Below, piece by piece: positions 1 to 7,465 of a stretch of 64,000 nt of DNA (position 1 is the stretch's first letter; the number at the start of each line of letters is the position of its first letter). Position numbers and translations under genes: made by a program. The stretch spans positions 62,001 to 126,000 of the forward strand of contig NZ_CCYH01000018.1 in the NCBI RefSeq assembly GCF_000820765.1, given 5' to 3'. The notes under the pieces were generated by a model that saw nothing but the letters and a program-made list of their open reading frames with translations, did no database searches and was not told the origin of the DNA. The DNA comes from Candidatus Soleaferrea massiliensis AP7. GTDB taxonomy: Bacteria; Bacillota; Clostridia; Oscillospirales; Ruminococcaceae.

Positions 1-1
1 G

Positions 2-445
2 GCCGATCTGGAGCTGTGCTACGCGCCGCCCTATTCATCGGCAAAGGACCCGGTCAACATGATCGGCTTTGTGATCCAGAATGTGCTTGGCGGCCTGGTC
101 AAGCAGTTCTTCTGGGATGATATCGCTAAGCTTCCGCGCGACGGCAGTGTGACGCTGCTCGATACACGGACAAAAATGGAGTATCAAAGCAGCCATATTG
201 ACGGGTTCATCAACATCCCGCTCGATGAGCTCAGGGAACGCCTCGATGAACTGGATCCATCCAAACCGGTGTATGAGTGCTGCCACAGCGGACTGCGCAG
301 CTATGTGGCCAGCCGCATTCTGAGCGGCAGCGGTTTTGACTGCTACAACCTTTCCGGCGGATACCGGCTGTATGCGTCGATTGCCGAGGCGCAGGAGAAC
401 CTGACAGGAGAGACCTATCCCTGCGGATTAAAACGCCCATTCTAA
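2..445 (+). CDS. C-terminal part of a CoA-disulfide-reductase-like FAD oxidoreductase with rhodanese tail
   Basis: The reading frame is open from the left edge, so the N-terminal FAD/NAD domains lie outside the window. The first visible residues (LELCYAPPYSSAKDPVN) match the end of the dimerisation domain of pyridine nucleotide-disulfide oxidoreductases of the CoA-disulfide reductase / NADH oxidase group. They are followed by a rhodanese domain of about 100 residues with the active-site loop CHSGLR; the catalytic cysteine codon is at 281-283. Family members of this architecture reduce CoA disulfides, persulfides or polysulfide in the cytoplasm, the rhodanese domain handling the sulfane sulfur. 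A GC-rich hairpin follows the stop. The domain call is firm; the exact substrate cannot be told from this fragment. Confidence 0.85.
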   Translation, partial: ADLELCYAPPYSSAKDPVNMIGFVIQNVLGGLVKQFFWDDIAKLPRDGSVTLLDTRTKMEYQSSHIDGFINIPLDELRERLDELDPSKPVYECCHSGLRSYVASRILSGSGFDCYNLSGGYRLYASIAEAQENLTGETYPCGLKRPF

Positions 446-458
446 CCTTTTCATAGAT

Positions 459-496
459 GGCCCGTGCTTTTACCCTGCAGGGAGAGAGCACGGGCC
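459..496 (+). terminator. Hairpin after the rhodanese-tailed oxidoreductase
   Basis: A perfect 10-bp stem (GGCCCGTGCT / AGCACGGGCC) starts 13 nt after the stop codon. The following bases are AT-rich (GCATATATTT) rather than a clean T run, so termination may be partial. Confidence 0.55.
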
Positions 497-585
497 GCAT
501 ATATTTCTGAAAGAATCCAAACATAGATGGGTGAGAACAGAACATACTATGTAGGAGAAATCCCATTCAGAACAGGAGGCAGACC

Positions 586-1185
586 ATGTCCAAAGATTTT
601 TTAGATTCAATCCGTTCCCGGCGCAGCATCTATATGATCGGCAAGCAGCCGGGCATATCAGATGAACGCATAGCGGAGCTGATCCGTCAGGCTCTGCAGT
701 ATACGCCGTCATCCTTCAATATGCAGAGCGCCCGCGCGGTTTTGCTGCTGCACGAGCAGCACGACGAGCTGTGGAGCATTGTGCTTGAGACGCTGAGAAA
801 GGTGACCGAACCGGAGAAATTCGGAGCCACGCAGCAGAAAATCGGATCGTTTGCGGCCGGCTATGGAACGGTGCTGTTTTTTGACGACACGTCGGTGGTT
901 GGGAAATTTGCGAACAAGTTTCCGCTCTATCGGGACAACTTTCCCGTGTGGGCGCAGCAGTCGAACGGCATGTTCCAGTTTTCAGTCTGGAATCTGCTGG
1001 AAGCCGAAGGGCTTGGCGCAAACCTGCAGCACTACAATCCGCTGATCGACGAGCAGGTCAAGGAGCGGTGGGATATTCCGGATGTCTGGCAGCTCATCGC
1101 ACAGATGCCGTTTGGAAATCCAACCGGCGAAGCGGGGGAGAAGACCTTTCAGGATATTGACCAGCGGTTTAAAATGTACAGATAA
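586..1185 (+). CDS. Nitroreductase family protein (fungal/YdgI-like subgroup)
   Basis: A 199-residue protein of the FMN-dependent nitroreductase fold. The N-terminus carries the family FMN-phosphate motif RSRRSIYMIG and the segment TPSSFNMQSARAVLL, which matches the conserved PSSFNxQSxR region of the Hbn1/YdgI-like subgroup; the C-terminus has the conserved QMPFGNPTGE segment. Members reduce nitro-aromatics or quinones with NAD(P)H in the cytoplasm; the natural substrate is usually unknown. The start is set by AGGAGG 9 nt upstream of the ATG. It stands alone between a terminator and a repeat-filled gap. Length is normal for the family. Confidence 0.88.
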   Translation: MSKDFLDSIRSRRSIYMIGKQPGISDERIAELIRQALQYTPSSFNMQSARAVLLLHEQHDELWSIVLETLRKVTEPEKFGATQQKIGSFAAGYGTVLFFDDTSVVGKFANKFPLYRDNFPVWAQQSNGMFQFSVWNLLEAEGLGANLQHYNPLIDEQVKERWDIPDVWQLIAQMPFGNPTGEAGEKTFQDIDQRFKMYR

Positions 1186-1311
1186 CAAACAGCATCACAG
1201 GATGCAGCCTTATTTATTCCATTTGGCAATATTGTTTTGAAAATTAATAGGAATTTGTGAGATAGATTGTTTTCTATGATGCTCGGCGGTTCTTTTATGA
1301 TGTAATCTTTG

Positions 1312-1811
1312 TTCCGCAGCGGCGCAGCGGTTCCACTTTGTTTACCAAGTGACACTTGGCATAGTGGTTGTTACTTCTTTGCCGGCCAAAGAAGTAACCA
1401 AGAAAGGCCGTTCAAGGGGCCAGCTGCGCTGGGGCATGCGCTACGCGTCACTGAAAAAGGAGAAGAGCCTATGACCACGCACCACAACAACACAGTAGAA
1501 AAAGCGGCGTAGCCGAGCGCCCCACCGCAGGTGGTGGCCCCCTTGAAAATCCCCTCCGATATCCCGTTTTCTGCTTCGGCCGCCTGCGGGCGGCGTTTTG
1601 CTTTTGGCAGGGTGGCTGAATGGCTGGTAGCAGAGGTTAACGTTCCCTGAGGTTTTCTTTGTCGGTACCCTGATTCCCGTAGCCACAGTGTTAATAATTC
1701 CTCAACCGAAGAACGCCATAAGCAATTTCTCCACCGCAGATGCCCCGTAACCGTTGTTTAAATAATTCCTCGACAGAGAACGCCGTAGGCGATTGCCCAC
1801 CTCAGGTGGTT
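1312..1811 (+). repeat. Dispersed repeat family, copy A (complete, plus orientation)
   Basis: About 500 nt that recur, inverted, at 18108-18545 and in part at 23574-23850 and 24150-24340. In order it holds a 60-nt unit ending in ACCAAGTGACACTTGGC, a palindrome with 12-bp arms GTTACTTCTTTG / CAAAGAAGTAAC (1370-1381 and 1387-1398, loop CCGGC), the block AAGAAAGGCCGTTCAAGG, a hairpin-forming CCACCGCAGGTGG block, the block CCCCTTGAAAATCCCCTC, a GCCGCCTGCGGGCGGC hairpin, and a tail with CTCAACCGAAGAACGCC. Copies differ by indels that change reading frame, so the small ORFs inside are not conserved and the unit is probably non-coding. The gap 1186-1831 holds nothing else that I can support. Confidence 0.8.
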
Positions 1812-1831
1812 GTATTTTGATGGCATCAAAA

Positions 1832-1861
1832 GAGGACTCCGGACGATTGTCCGGAGTCCTC
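1832..1861 (-). terminator. Bidirectional terminator below the zinc-ribbon protein gene
   Basis: A 13-bp perfect stem (GAGGACTCCGGAC / GTCCGGAGTCCTC) with a 4-nt loop. It is flanked by TTTT on both strands, so it can end leftward transcription of the gene that stops at 1865 as well as any rightward transcript through the repeat. Confidence 0.85.
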
Positions 1862-1864
1862 TTT

Positions 1865-2257
1865 TCAGGTTTTCTTAATAAACTTTGTGTGGCATTTTGG
1901 ACAGGATATCTCGATCTTGCCGCGGCCCTTCGGAACGCGCAGCTGCTGGGAACACTGCGGACAGCGGTAGTAGCGATGGGTCTTGTCGCGCATCCGGCCG
2001 AAATGCCGGCTGAACCATCCTTTGACAGGATTCCAGAATTTTAAAAACACCAGATTCTCCGCATAACGCTTCTGGACATTGCGCGAAAGCATCCGGAAAA
2101 AGCACCAGGCTATCGGCAGCAGCGCGATGAGCATGAGATACGGCCATCTGATCGTTTGAGAGACGAGCGTCAACACAAAGTACAGGATCAGCAGGGCAAA
2201 CGAAAGCTGGTCTGCTCCGTACCGTCCCATCATGAACCTTCTCAGCCAGTTCATCAT
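1865..2257 (-). CDS. Small membrane protein with C-terminal zinc ribbon
   Basis: A 130-residue protein with two closely spaced hydrophobic segments (about residues 16-34 and 38-56), then a basic stretch, then a C4 zinc ribbon with CPQC and CPKC knuckles separated by about 17 residues at the extreme C-terminus. No named family is recognised; similar short proteins are common in Clostridia and have no known function. The start ATG at 2257 follows AAGGAG by 7 nt. It sits 37 nt downstream of the CmpB-type gene and could be the last gene of a leftward unit with it and the MATE exporter. The zinc ribbon faces the cytoplasm if the two helices form a hairpin (inference). Confidence 0.7.
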   Translation of the reverse strand: MMNWLRRFMMGRYGADQLSFALLILYFVLTLVSQTIRWPYLMLIALLPIAWCFFRMLSRNVQKRYAENLVFLKFWNPVKGWFSRHFGRMRDKTHRYYRCPQCSQQLRVPKGRGKIEISCPKCHTKFIKKT

Positions 2258-2294
2258 ATGAAAACTCCTTTCCTTTTTAAATTCAGTCTATGGA

Positions 2295-3101
2295 TCATTT
2301 GATTTTATTCTTCCGTTTTTTGATCTCCCGGCGGATCTGGTCAAGCGCTTCCTGATGCTTCAGGGATTTCATGTTCGGAAAGGCTTTCAGGATGCGTCCG
2401 TGGGAATGCCGGTGCCGGGTCAAAAGATCGCCGACGCTTCGATTGATCTGTTCGATGCGCGCCTGCAGCGCGCTGCCGCGTTCCGGCTGCTGAAGGGCCT
2501 GCAGGCTCTGTGCGGTCTTCTCCTTCAGTTCCTCAAACAACTGATGGATCTGTTCAATTTTGCCGTTTAAGAGCAGCATTGAGCGGACTGTGTACAGGAT
2601 ATCGGCAAGCAGCAGGAGGAACAACGCTGCGGCAATCCACACAAGCGCGTTTTCAGGAATCTTTGAAAGCCACCGGTCGAAGCGGGGATGGATGATATGT
2701 ACCAGTATAACCGACATCAGCCCAAACAGCAAGGAATTTCTGAGACAAATGCGTCCATGCAGGTTGAAAAGCCTGCCGGAGTAATTCCAGAGTGTCAAGT
2801 GGAAGAGCTTTTCCAGCAAAACGCTGGTGATGTATTCGATGACGCTGGTGACCGCCATGCTTGCCAGGAACAGCAGCGGCAGGTTGCTTGAAAACGGGCC
2901 GAACAGATTCAGCACCAGCAGCGCGCCGACGCCATAGATGGGGCAGAGCGGGCCGTTCAGAAAGCCGCGGTTTACAAATCTGCGCTGTCCGATCGAGCAG
3001 TAAATCGTTTCGCAGACCCATCCGATGACACTGTACAGCATCAGATACAAAAACTGGAGATAAACGGAATCCAAATACATCATCCTTTCAGGAATGGTCA
3101 A
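2295..3101 (-). CDS. CmpB-type putative ABC transporter permease family membrane protein
   Basis: The N-terminal 180 residues hold about five hydrophobic helices with the family signature YSVIGWVCETIY, then NRGFLNGPLCPIYGVGA, as in the PF06541 (ABC_trans_CmpB) family; the remaining 85 residues are charged and helical, ending in a lysine-rich tail. Family function is not established despite the name. The TTG start at 3101 overlaps the stop of the MATE gene by 4 nt (TTGA), suggesting translational coupling. An alternative start is one of two ATGs at 3083/3080, which have a GAAAGG element close by and fit the usual family N-terminus. No ATP-binding partner gene lies next to it. Confidence 0.8.
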   Translation of the reverse strand: MTIPERMMYLDSVYLQFLYLMLYSVIGWVCETIYCSIGQRRFVNRGFLNGPLCPIYGVGALLVLNLFGPFSSNLPLLFLASMAVTSVIEYITSVLLEKLFHLTLWNYSGRLFNLHGRICLRNSLLFGLMSVILVHIIHPRFDRWLSKIPENALVWIAAALFLLLLADILYTVRSMLLLNGKIEQIHQLFEELKEKTAQSLQALQQPERGSALQARIEQINRSVGDLLTRHRHSHGRILKAFPNMKSLKHQEALDQIRREIKKRKNKIK

Positions 3102-4486
3102 TTGGAGGGAAGCGCCGCTTCCTTTTCGGCGCAGCCCTTCAGGATTCTTTTAAACTGCAGGCCGAACAGGATACAGGTGGCGGCGGTTGCAATGATATCC
3201 GCAATCGGTTCGGCCAGAAAGACCGCGAAAACCTTGTCGGAAAGGAAGCAGGGCAGAATGAAGATCAGCGGGATTAACAGCACAATTTTACGCAGCAGCG
3301 CCAGGAACAGCGAGCTTTTTGCCTGCCCGACCGCGATGAAGGTCTGCTGGCATGCGACCTGCGCGCCCAATATGAACGATGCGCCCAGATAGATGCGGAT
3401 CGCCCAGATCGTGTACGATGTGAGACTGGCGTCTTCGGTAAAGATCAATATAAAGAGCTCGGGGAAAACCATCGCCACCGCCCACAGGATACCGGTAAAG
3501 CACAGACTGGAAATTAACAGCAGCTTGAAGGCCTTTTTCACCCGGCCGGGCTGCCCGGCCCCGTAGTTGTAGCCGATAATCGGCTGCGCGCCCTGCGTCA
3601 GGCCCATCAGCGGCAGCAGCACCACCTGCATCATACTGGCCAGAATGGCCATGGCGCCGACTGCGATGTCGCCGCCGTAGGTCTGCAGGGAAGCGTTCAG
3701 CGTGATGTTGACCAGGCTTTCGGTGCTCTGCATGATGAACGGCGAGACGCCCAGCGCAAGCACCGGCAGGATGATATGCTTTCGCGGGATCATATATTTC
3801 TTCTGGATGCGCAGCTTGGTTTTCTTTCCGAACAGGAACCACAGCACCCAGATCGAAGAGACTGCCTGCGAGAGGATCGTCGCGAGCGCCGCGCCCTGAA
3901 CGCCCATGCCGAAGACGAAGATGAAGATTGGGTCGAGCACGATGTTGATCACCGCGCCGATGACGACGGTCATCATGCTCGTAGTCGCGAATCCCTGCGA
4001 GGAGATGAACGCGTTGAGCCCCAGCGCCAGCTGTACAAAGATCGTGCCGCAGACATAGATGTTCATGTAAGCGCTGGCATAGGGCAGCGTGCTTTCACTG
4101 GCGCCGAACATCATGAGCAGCGGTTTGCCAAATATGAGGAAAACGGCGGTCAGCACCACCGAGATGCCCAGCAGCACGGTAAAGCAGTTGCCGAGGATAT
4201 GTTCGGCGCCGTCATTGTCCTGTCTTCCCATACAGATCGACGCGCGCGGCGCGCCGCCCATACCGATCAGCGAGCTGAACGCGGCAATGATCATGATGAT
4301 GGGGAAGGTGACGCCGACGCCGGTCAGCGCGGCCGGGCCGATATCAGGAATGTGGCCGATGTACATCCGGTCCACAATGTTGTACAGCATATTGATGATC
4401 TGCGCCGCAATGGCGGGAACAGCCAGCTTGAACAGCAGCTTTCCGACGCTGTCGCGGCCGAGATCGGTGTTTTGTTTGGCAGTCAA
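3098..4486 (-). CDS. MATE family efflux transporter
   Basis: A 462-residue polytopic protein with about 12 hydrophobic helices and the MATE N-terminal pattern KLAVPAIAAQIINMLYNIVD, plus the mid-protein GAxINIxLDPIFIF pattern typical of the family. MATE proteins export cationic drugs or metabolites using a sodium or proton gradient across the cytoplasmic membrane. The start codon is TTG at 4486 with AGGAG nine nt upstream. It overlaps the CmpB-type gene downstream. The 236-nt gap to ftsH on its upstream side contains one 8-bp hairpin (4591-4614) and no clear promoter. The substrate cannot be read from sequence. Confidence 0.92.
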   Translation of the reverse strand: MTAKQNTDLGRDSVGKLLFKLAVPAIAAQIINMLYNIVDRMYIGHIPDIGPAALTGVGVTFPIIMIIAAFSSLIGMGGAPRASICMGRQDNDGAEHILGNCFTVLLGISVVLTAVFLIFGKPLLMMFGASESTLPYASAYMNIYVCGTIFVQLALGLNAFISSQGFATTSMMTVVIGAVINIVLDPIFIFVFGMGVQGAALATILSQAVSSIWVLWFLFGKKTKLRIQKKYMIPRKHIILPVLALGVSPFIMQSTESLVNITLNASLQTYGGDIAVGAMAILASMMQVVLLPLMGLTQGAQPIIGYNYGAGQPGRVKKAFKLLLISSLCFTGILWAVAMVFPELFILIFTEDASLTSYTIWAIRIYLGASFILGAQVACQQTFIAVGQAKSSLFLALLRKIVLLIPLIFILPCFLSDKVFAVFLAEPIADIIATAATCILFGLQFKRILKGCAEKEAALPSN

Positions 4487-4722
4487 TTACAATCGCTCCT
4501 TCTTCTATTATGATACTTATGCATTCTGGGAATGATGTCAGAACATCTTTTTAGATGGTTTCATGCGGTTTTACAGTGTGGCGCCTTGGATAAGCGGATG
4601 AACCGCTCCGCTTAAACCGGCATGGATCCCATTTTGATGTTTGAGGGAATTGAATGGTATCTGGTTCAGCAGAACGGCTGTGTTGGATGACGTTTAAACA
4701 AACAATATTCCGGTTAAACGAT

Positions 4723-6564
4723 TTATTTCTTTAGATTGACCGTTGAGCCGTTGAGAATCTCCATGAATTCCTCTCCGGAGATGGTTTCTTTCTCCAGCAG
4801 GTAGGCCGCCAGCTCATGCAGCTTTTCCATGTTTTCCTTCAGGATGCCAACGGCTTTTTCATGCGCGGATTTGATGATTGAAAGAACCTCACCGTCAATC
4901 CTCGCAGCGGTTTCAGGCGAGCAGGCAAGCGACGCGTCGCCGCCCAGATACTGGTTCGAGAGGGTCTCCAATGCCATCATGTCAAATTCCCTGCTCATGC
5001 CGAGCCGCGTGACCATCGCGCGCGCAATCCTTGTGGCCTGTTCGATGTCGTTGGATGCGCCGGAGGTGAAGGTGCCGAAGATCAGCTCCTCCGCGCTGCG
5101 GCCGCCGGTGAAGGTGACGATCTTGTTGAACGCCTCCTCCTTGGACATCAGGTTGGTTTCCCCCTCCTCAAGCTGCATGGTGTAGCCAAGCGCGCCGGAG
5201 GTGCGCGGAACAATCGTGATCTTATGTACGGGTGCGGAATCGGTTTGTTTGGCCGCGACGAGTGCGTGTCCGATTTCATGGTAAGCGACGATCTGTTTTT
5301 CCTTCGGCGAGATGACCGCGCCCTTGCGCTGATAGCCCGCGATGACCACCTCGACAGCCTCGTCGAAATCGTTCTGAACGACCTGCGGCCGCCCTTCTCT
5401 GACAGCGTGCAGCGCCGCTTCGTTCACGATGTTCGCAAGCTCCGCGCCCGACGCGCCGGCGGTCGCCCGTGCGACGGCGTTGTAGTCGATGTGGCCGTCG
5501 GTCACGATATTCCCGGCATGCACCCGCAGGATGGCCTCGCGGCCCTTGAGGTCCGGAAGCTCCACCGGAATCCGCCGGTCAAACCGGCCGGGGCGCAGCA
5601 GCGCCTTGTCCAGCGTGTCCGGGCGGTTGGTCGCGGCTAGGATGACCACGCCCTTGCTGGAGTCGAAGCCGTCCATCTCGGTCAGCAGCTGGTTGAGGGT
5701 CTGCTCGCGCTCGTCGTTCGAGCTGAACTGGCCGCTGTCGCGCTTCTTACCGATGGTGTCGATCTCATCGATAAAGACGATGCAGGGCGCTTTCTCCTGC
5801 GCCTGTTTGAACAGGTCGCGCACCCTTGCGGCGCCCATGCCGACGAACATCTCGATGAATTCTGAACCGGAAATCGAGAAGAACGGTACATTCGCCTCGC
5901 CGGCGACCGCTTTTGCGAGCAGCGTCTTGCCGGTTCCCGGAGGGCCCACCAGCAGTGCGCCTTTCGGCATCAGCGCGCCGACGCTTTTATACTTGTCCGG
6001 AGAATGCAGAAAATCGACGATCTCGCCGAGTGCCTCCTTGGCTTCGTCCTGGCCGGCGACATCCGCGAAGGTCTTGCCGGTCTGTGCCGCCACATAGACC
6101 TTCGCTTTGTTTTGTGAAAAGGTCATCGCGTTGGCACCGCCGCCCATCTTCTTCTGCAGCATGCGGGAGAACAGCAGGCCCAGCAGGGAGAACATCGCGA
6201 TCGGAAGAATCCAGGTCAGCAAAAAGCTGGTCAGCGGAGAGTTTTCCTGTGGGATAACCTGCGTAAATTGGACGTCTGCGGCGTAAAGCTTCTCGACAAG
6301 GCCCGGATCGTCCATGCGTCCGGTGATGTAGATGCTGTCCTTTCCCTCGTCGTTCTGTGCCAGAAAGGCGATTTCATGCTCGTCAATTTCAGCCTTTGTG
6401 ACCTCACCCTTTTCCACACGGGCCAGAAAGGTGCCGTAGTCAACCTCTGTGACCTGGCTTTTCATGACAGCCGGGAACACAAAGGTGTTGAGCAGCAGAA
6501 GGATGAGCAAAGCGATCATGCAGTAATAGATCAGCGGTTTTTTGGGTGATTTAACTTTATCCAT
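4723..6564 (-). CDS. ftsH: ATP-dependent zinc metalloprotease FtsH
   Basis: A 613-residue membrane AAA+ protease: two transmembrane helices (about residues 11-31 and 112-135) around a small extracytoplasmic domain, then an AAA domain with Walker A GPPGTGKT (207-214), Walker B IVFIDEID and the second region of homology LRPGRFDRR, then the M41 peptidase domain. The zinc site is HEIGH at 429-433, with isoleucine where most FtsH have alanine; the third ligand is the aspartate in SNDIEQA (506). It degrades unassembled membrane proteins and regulatory proteins. It starts inside the end of the marR gene (8-nt overlap, ATGGATAA), so the two are translationally coupled. Whether it is the only FtsH of the genome cannot be seen here. 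Confidence 0.95.
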   Translation of the reverse strand: MDKVKSPKKPLIYYCMIALLILLLLNTFVFPAVMKSQVTEVDYGTFLARVEKGEVTKAEIDEHEIAFLAQNDEGKDSIYITGRMDDPGLVEKLYAADVQFTQVIPQENSPLTSFLLTWILPIAMFSLLGLLFSRMLQKKMGGGANAMTFSQNKAKVYVAAQTGKTFADVAGQDEAKEALGEIVDFLHSPDKYKSVGALMPKGALLVGPPGTGKTLLAKAVAGEANVPFFSISGSEFIEMFVGMGAARVRDLFKQAQEKAPCIVFIDEIDTIGKKRDSGQFSSNDEREQTLNQLLTEMDGFDSSKGVVILAATNRPDTLDKALLRPGRFDRRIPVELPDLKGREAILRVHAGNIVTDGHIDYNAVARATAGASGAELANIVNEAALHAVREGRPQVVQNDFDEAVEVVIAGYQRKGAVISPKEKQIVAYHEIGHALVAAKQTDSAPVHKITIVPRTSGALGYTMQLEEGETNLMSKEEAFNKIVTFTGGRSAEELIFGTFTSGASNDIEQATRIARAMVTRLGMSREFDMMALETLSNQYLGGDASLACSPETAARIDGEVLSIIKSAHEKAVGILKENMEKLHELAAYLLEKETISGEEFMEILNGSTVNLKK

Positions 6565-7039
6565 AGAGCTGTACTCCTTTTTCCGCAGGAGGCTCCTGCG
6601 TATGTTTTAAACGCTGCAGCAGGCGGCGCAGCTTTTTAAGTCCCTCGATGATGTTGTCGAGATCCTCTTCCTTTTCTCCGTCCAGGCATTGGGAGTACCG
6701 CTGGATGAGCAGTTCATCCACCTCATGGATGGTGTCTTTCCCCTGCCCGGACAATGTGACCTTGACGACGCGCTCATCGCTGTGATCCCGGATGCGGGTG
6801 ACAAATCCGAGCTGCTGGAGCTTTTTGCACATGGCGGACATGTTGCCGCCCGCAATGCCGATGGTTTTTCCAAGCGCCCCAATGCTCTGCGCGCCGTTCA
6901 TGTTCAGCTCCAGCAGGATGCGGACCTGAATCATCGTCAGCCCATAGTTCTGCGTGATGGGCTGGAAGATGGTTTCCATGTCGTCGGAGACACCGCGCAG
7001 AAGGTCCCAGATCTGGTCTTTGAATGATGTTAGATTCAT
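6557..7039 (-). CDS. MarR family transcriptional regulator
   Basis: A 160-residue winged-helix regulator. The helix-turn-helix lies around SIGALGKTIGIAGGNMSAMC and the wing at RIRDHSDERVVKVTLSGQG, the standard MarR pattern. The start is taken at ATG 7039, which has GGGAGG five nt upstream; an in-frame ATG at 7117 is rejected because the stretch between is a perfect 21-bp inverted repeat that looks like an operator. The gene runs into ftsH with an 8-nt overlap, an unusual partner for MarR. MarR proteins are usually repressors that lose DNA binding on ligand or redox signals; autoregulation through the adjacent palindrome, and so control of ftsH, is inferred. Confidence 0.9.
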   Translation of the reverse strand: MNLTSFKDQIWDLLRGVSDDMETIFQPITQNYGLTMIQVRILLELNMNGAQSIGALGKTIGIAGGNMSAMCKKLQQLGFVTRIRDHSDERVVKVTLSGQGKDTIHEVDELLIQRYSQCLDGEKEEDLDNIIEGLKKLRRLLQRLKHTQEPPAEKGVQLYG

Positions 7040-7058
7040 AACAGCCTCCCAACAATAT

Positions 7059-7105
7059 GATATGAGATATATTATATATGTTTTATATATAATATATCTC
7101 ATATC
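7059..7105 (-). promoter_or_regulatory. Perfect 21-bp inverted repeat, candidate MarR operator
   Basis: Arms at 7059-7079 and 7085-7105 are exact reverse complements, separated by GTTTT. Each arm begins GATATGAGATAT and continues as an alternating AT run that also supplies plausible -10 sequence. It lies 20 nt upstream of the marR start codon and is larger than a normal MarR half-site, so it may hold overlapping sites or form a cruciform or a 5' leader hairpin. Confidence 0.75.
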
Positions 7106-7414
7106 AGGCATTGTCAATGCATATAGGACAGGGTTTACAGATCGTTCGCAGTTTCAGCAGGGTAACGGTGCAGGAAGGCTGCGGTCATGGAGCGGATGAA
7201 GCTTGACGGAAAGTACGTTATGGGATTTATATCGGCGGAAATCAAAATAAAGTGAGCTGTGTACCTGCACCTTGCGTTTCCGGCGTGAAGCATCGGATAG
7301 GCGTCCCGCTTTTCCACAGCACGGCAGATGAAGCTGTTTGCAGCGGCATCCGAATGCGCCGCGCCGCTTTCTTTCCGGTATGCTGTCCCGTCAGAATGCA
7401 CAAACGGACAAAGA

Positions 7415-7447
7415 CAAAGGGAGGCCGCCCGAGGGCGCCTCCCTTTG
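7415..7447 (-). terminator. Terminator of the GH3/esterase gene
   Basis: An 11-bp stem (CAAAGGGAGGC / GCCTCCCTTTG) around a GC-rich loop, 18 nt beyond the dockerin stop codon on the minus strand and followed there by a T-rich tract. The gap 7106-7414 to its left holds no gene that I can support. Confidence 0.8.
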
Positions 7448-7465
7448 TTCCGAATGGTTTATGTT

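Noticed and set aside
1309..1512. 67-codon ORF inside repeat copy A and its like in copy B
   Set aside because: Indels between copies change the frame, so no common protein is encoded.
7040..7117. Longer start of the MarR protein at 7117
   Set aside because: This stretch is the perfect inverted repeat and has no ribosome site, whereas ATG 7039 has GGGAGG.
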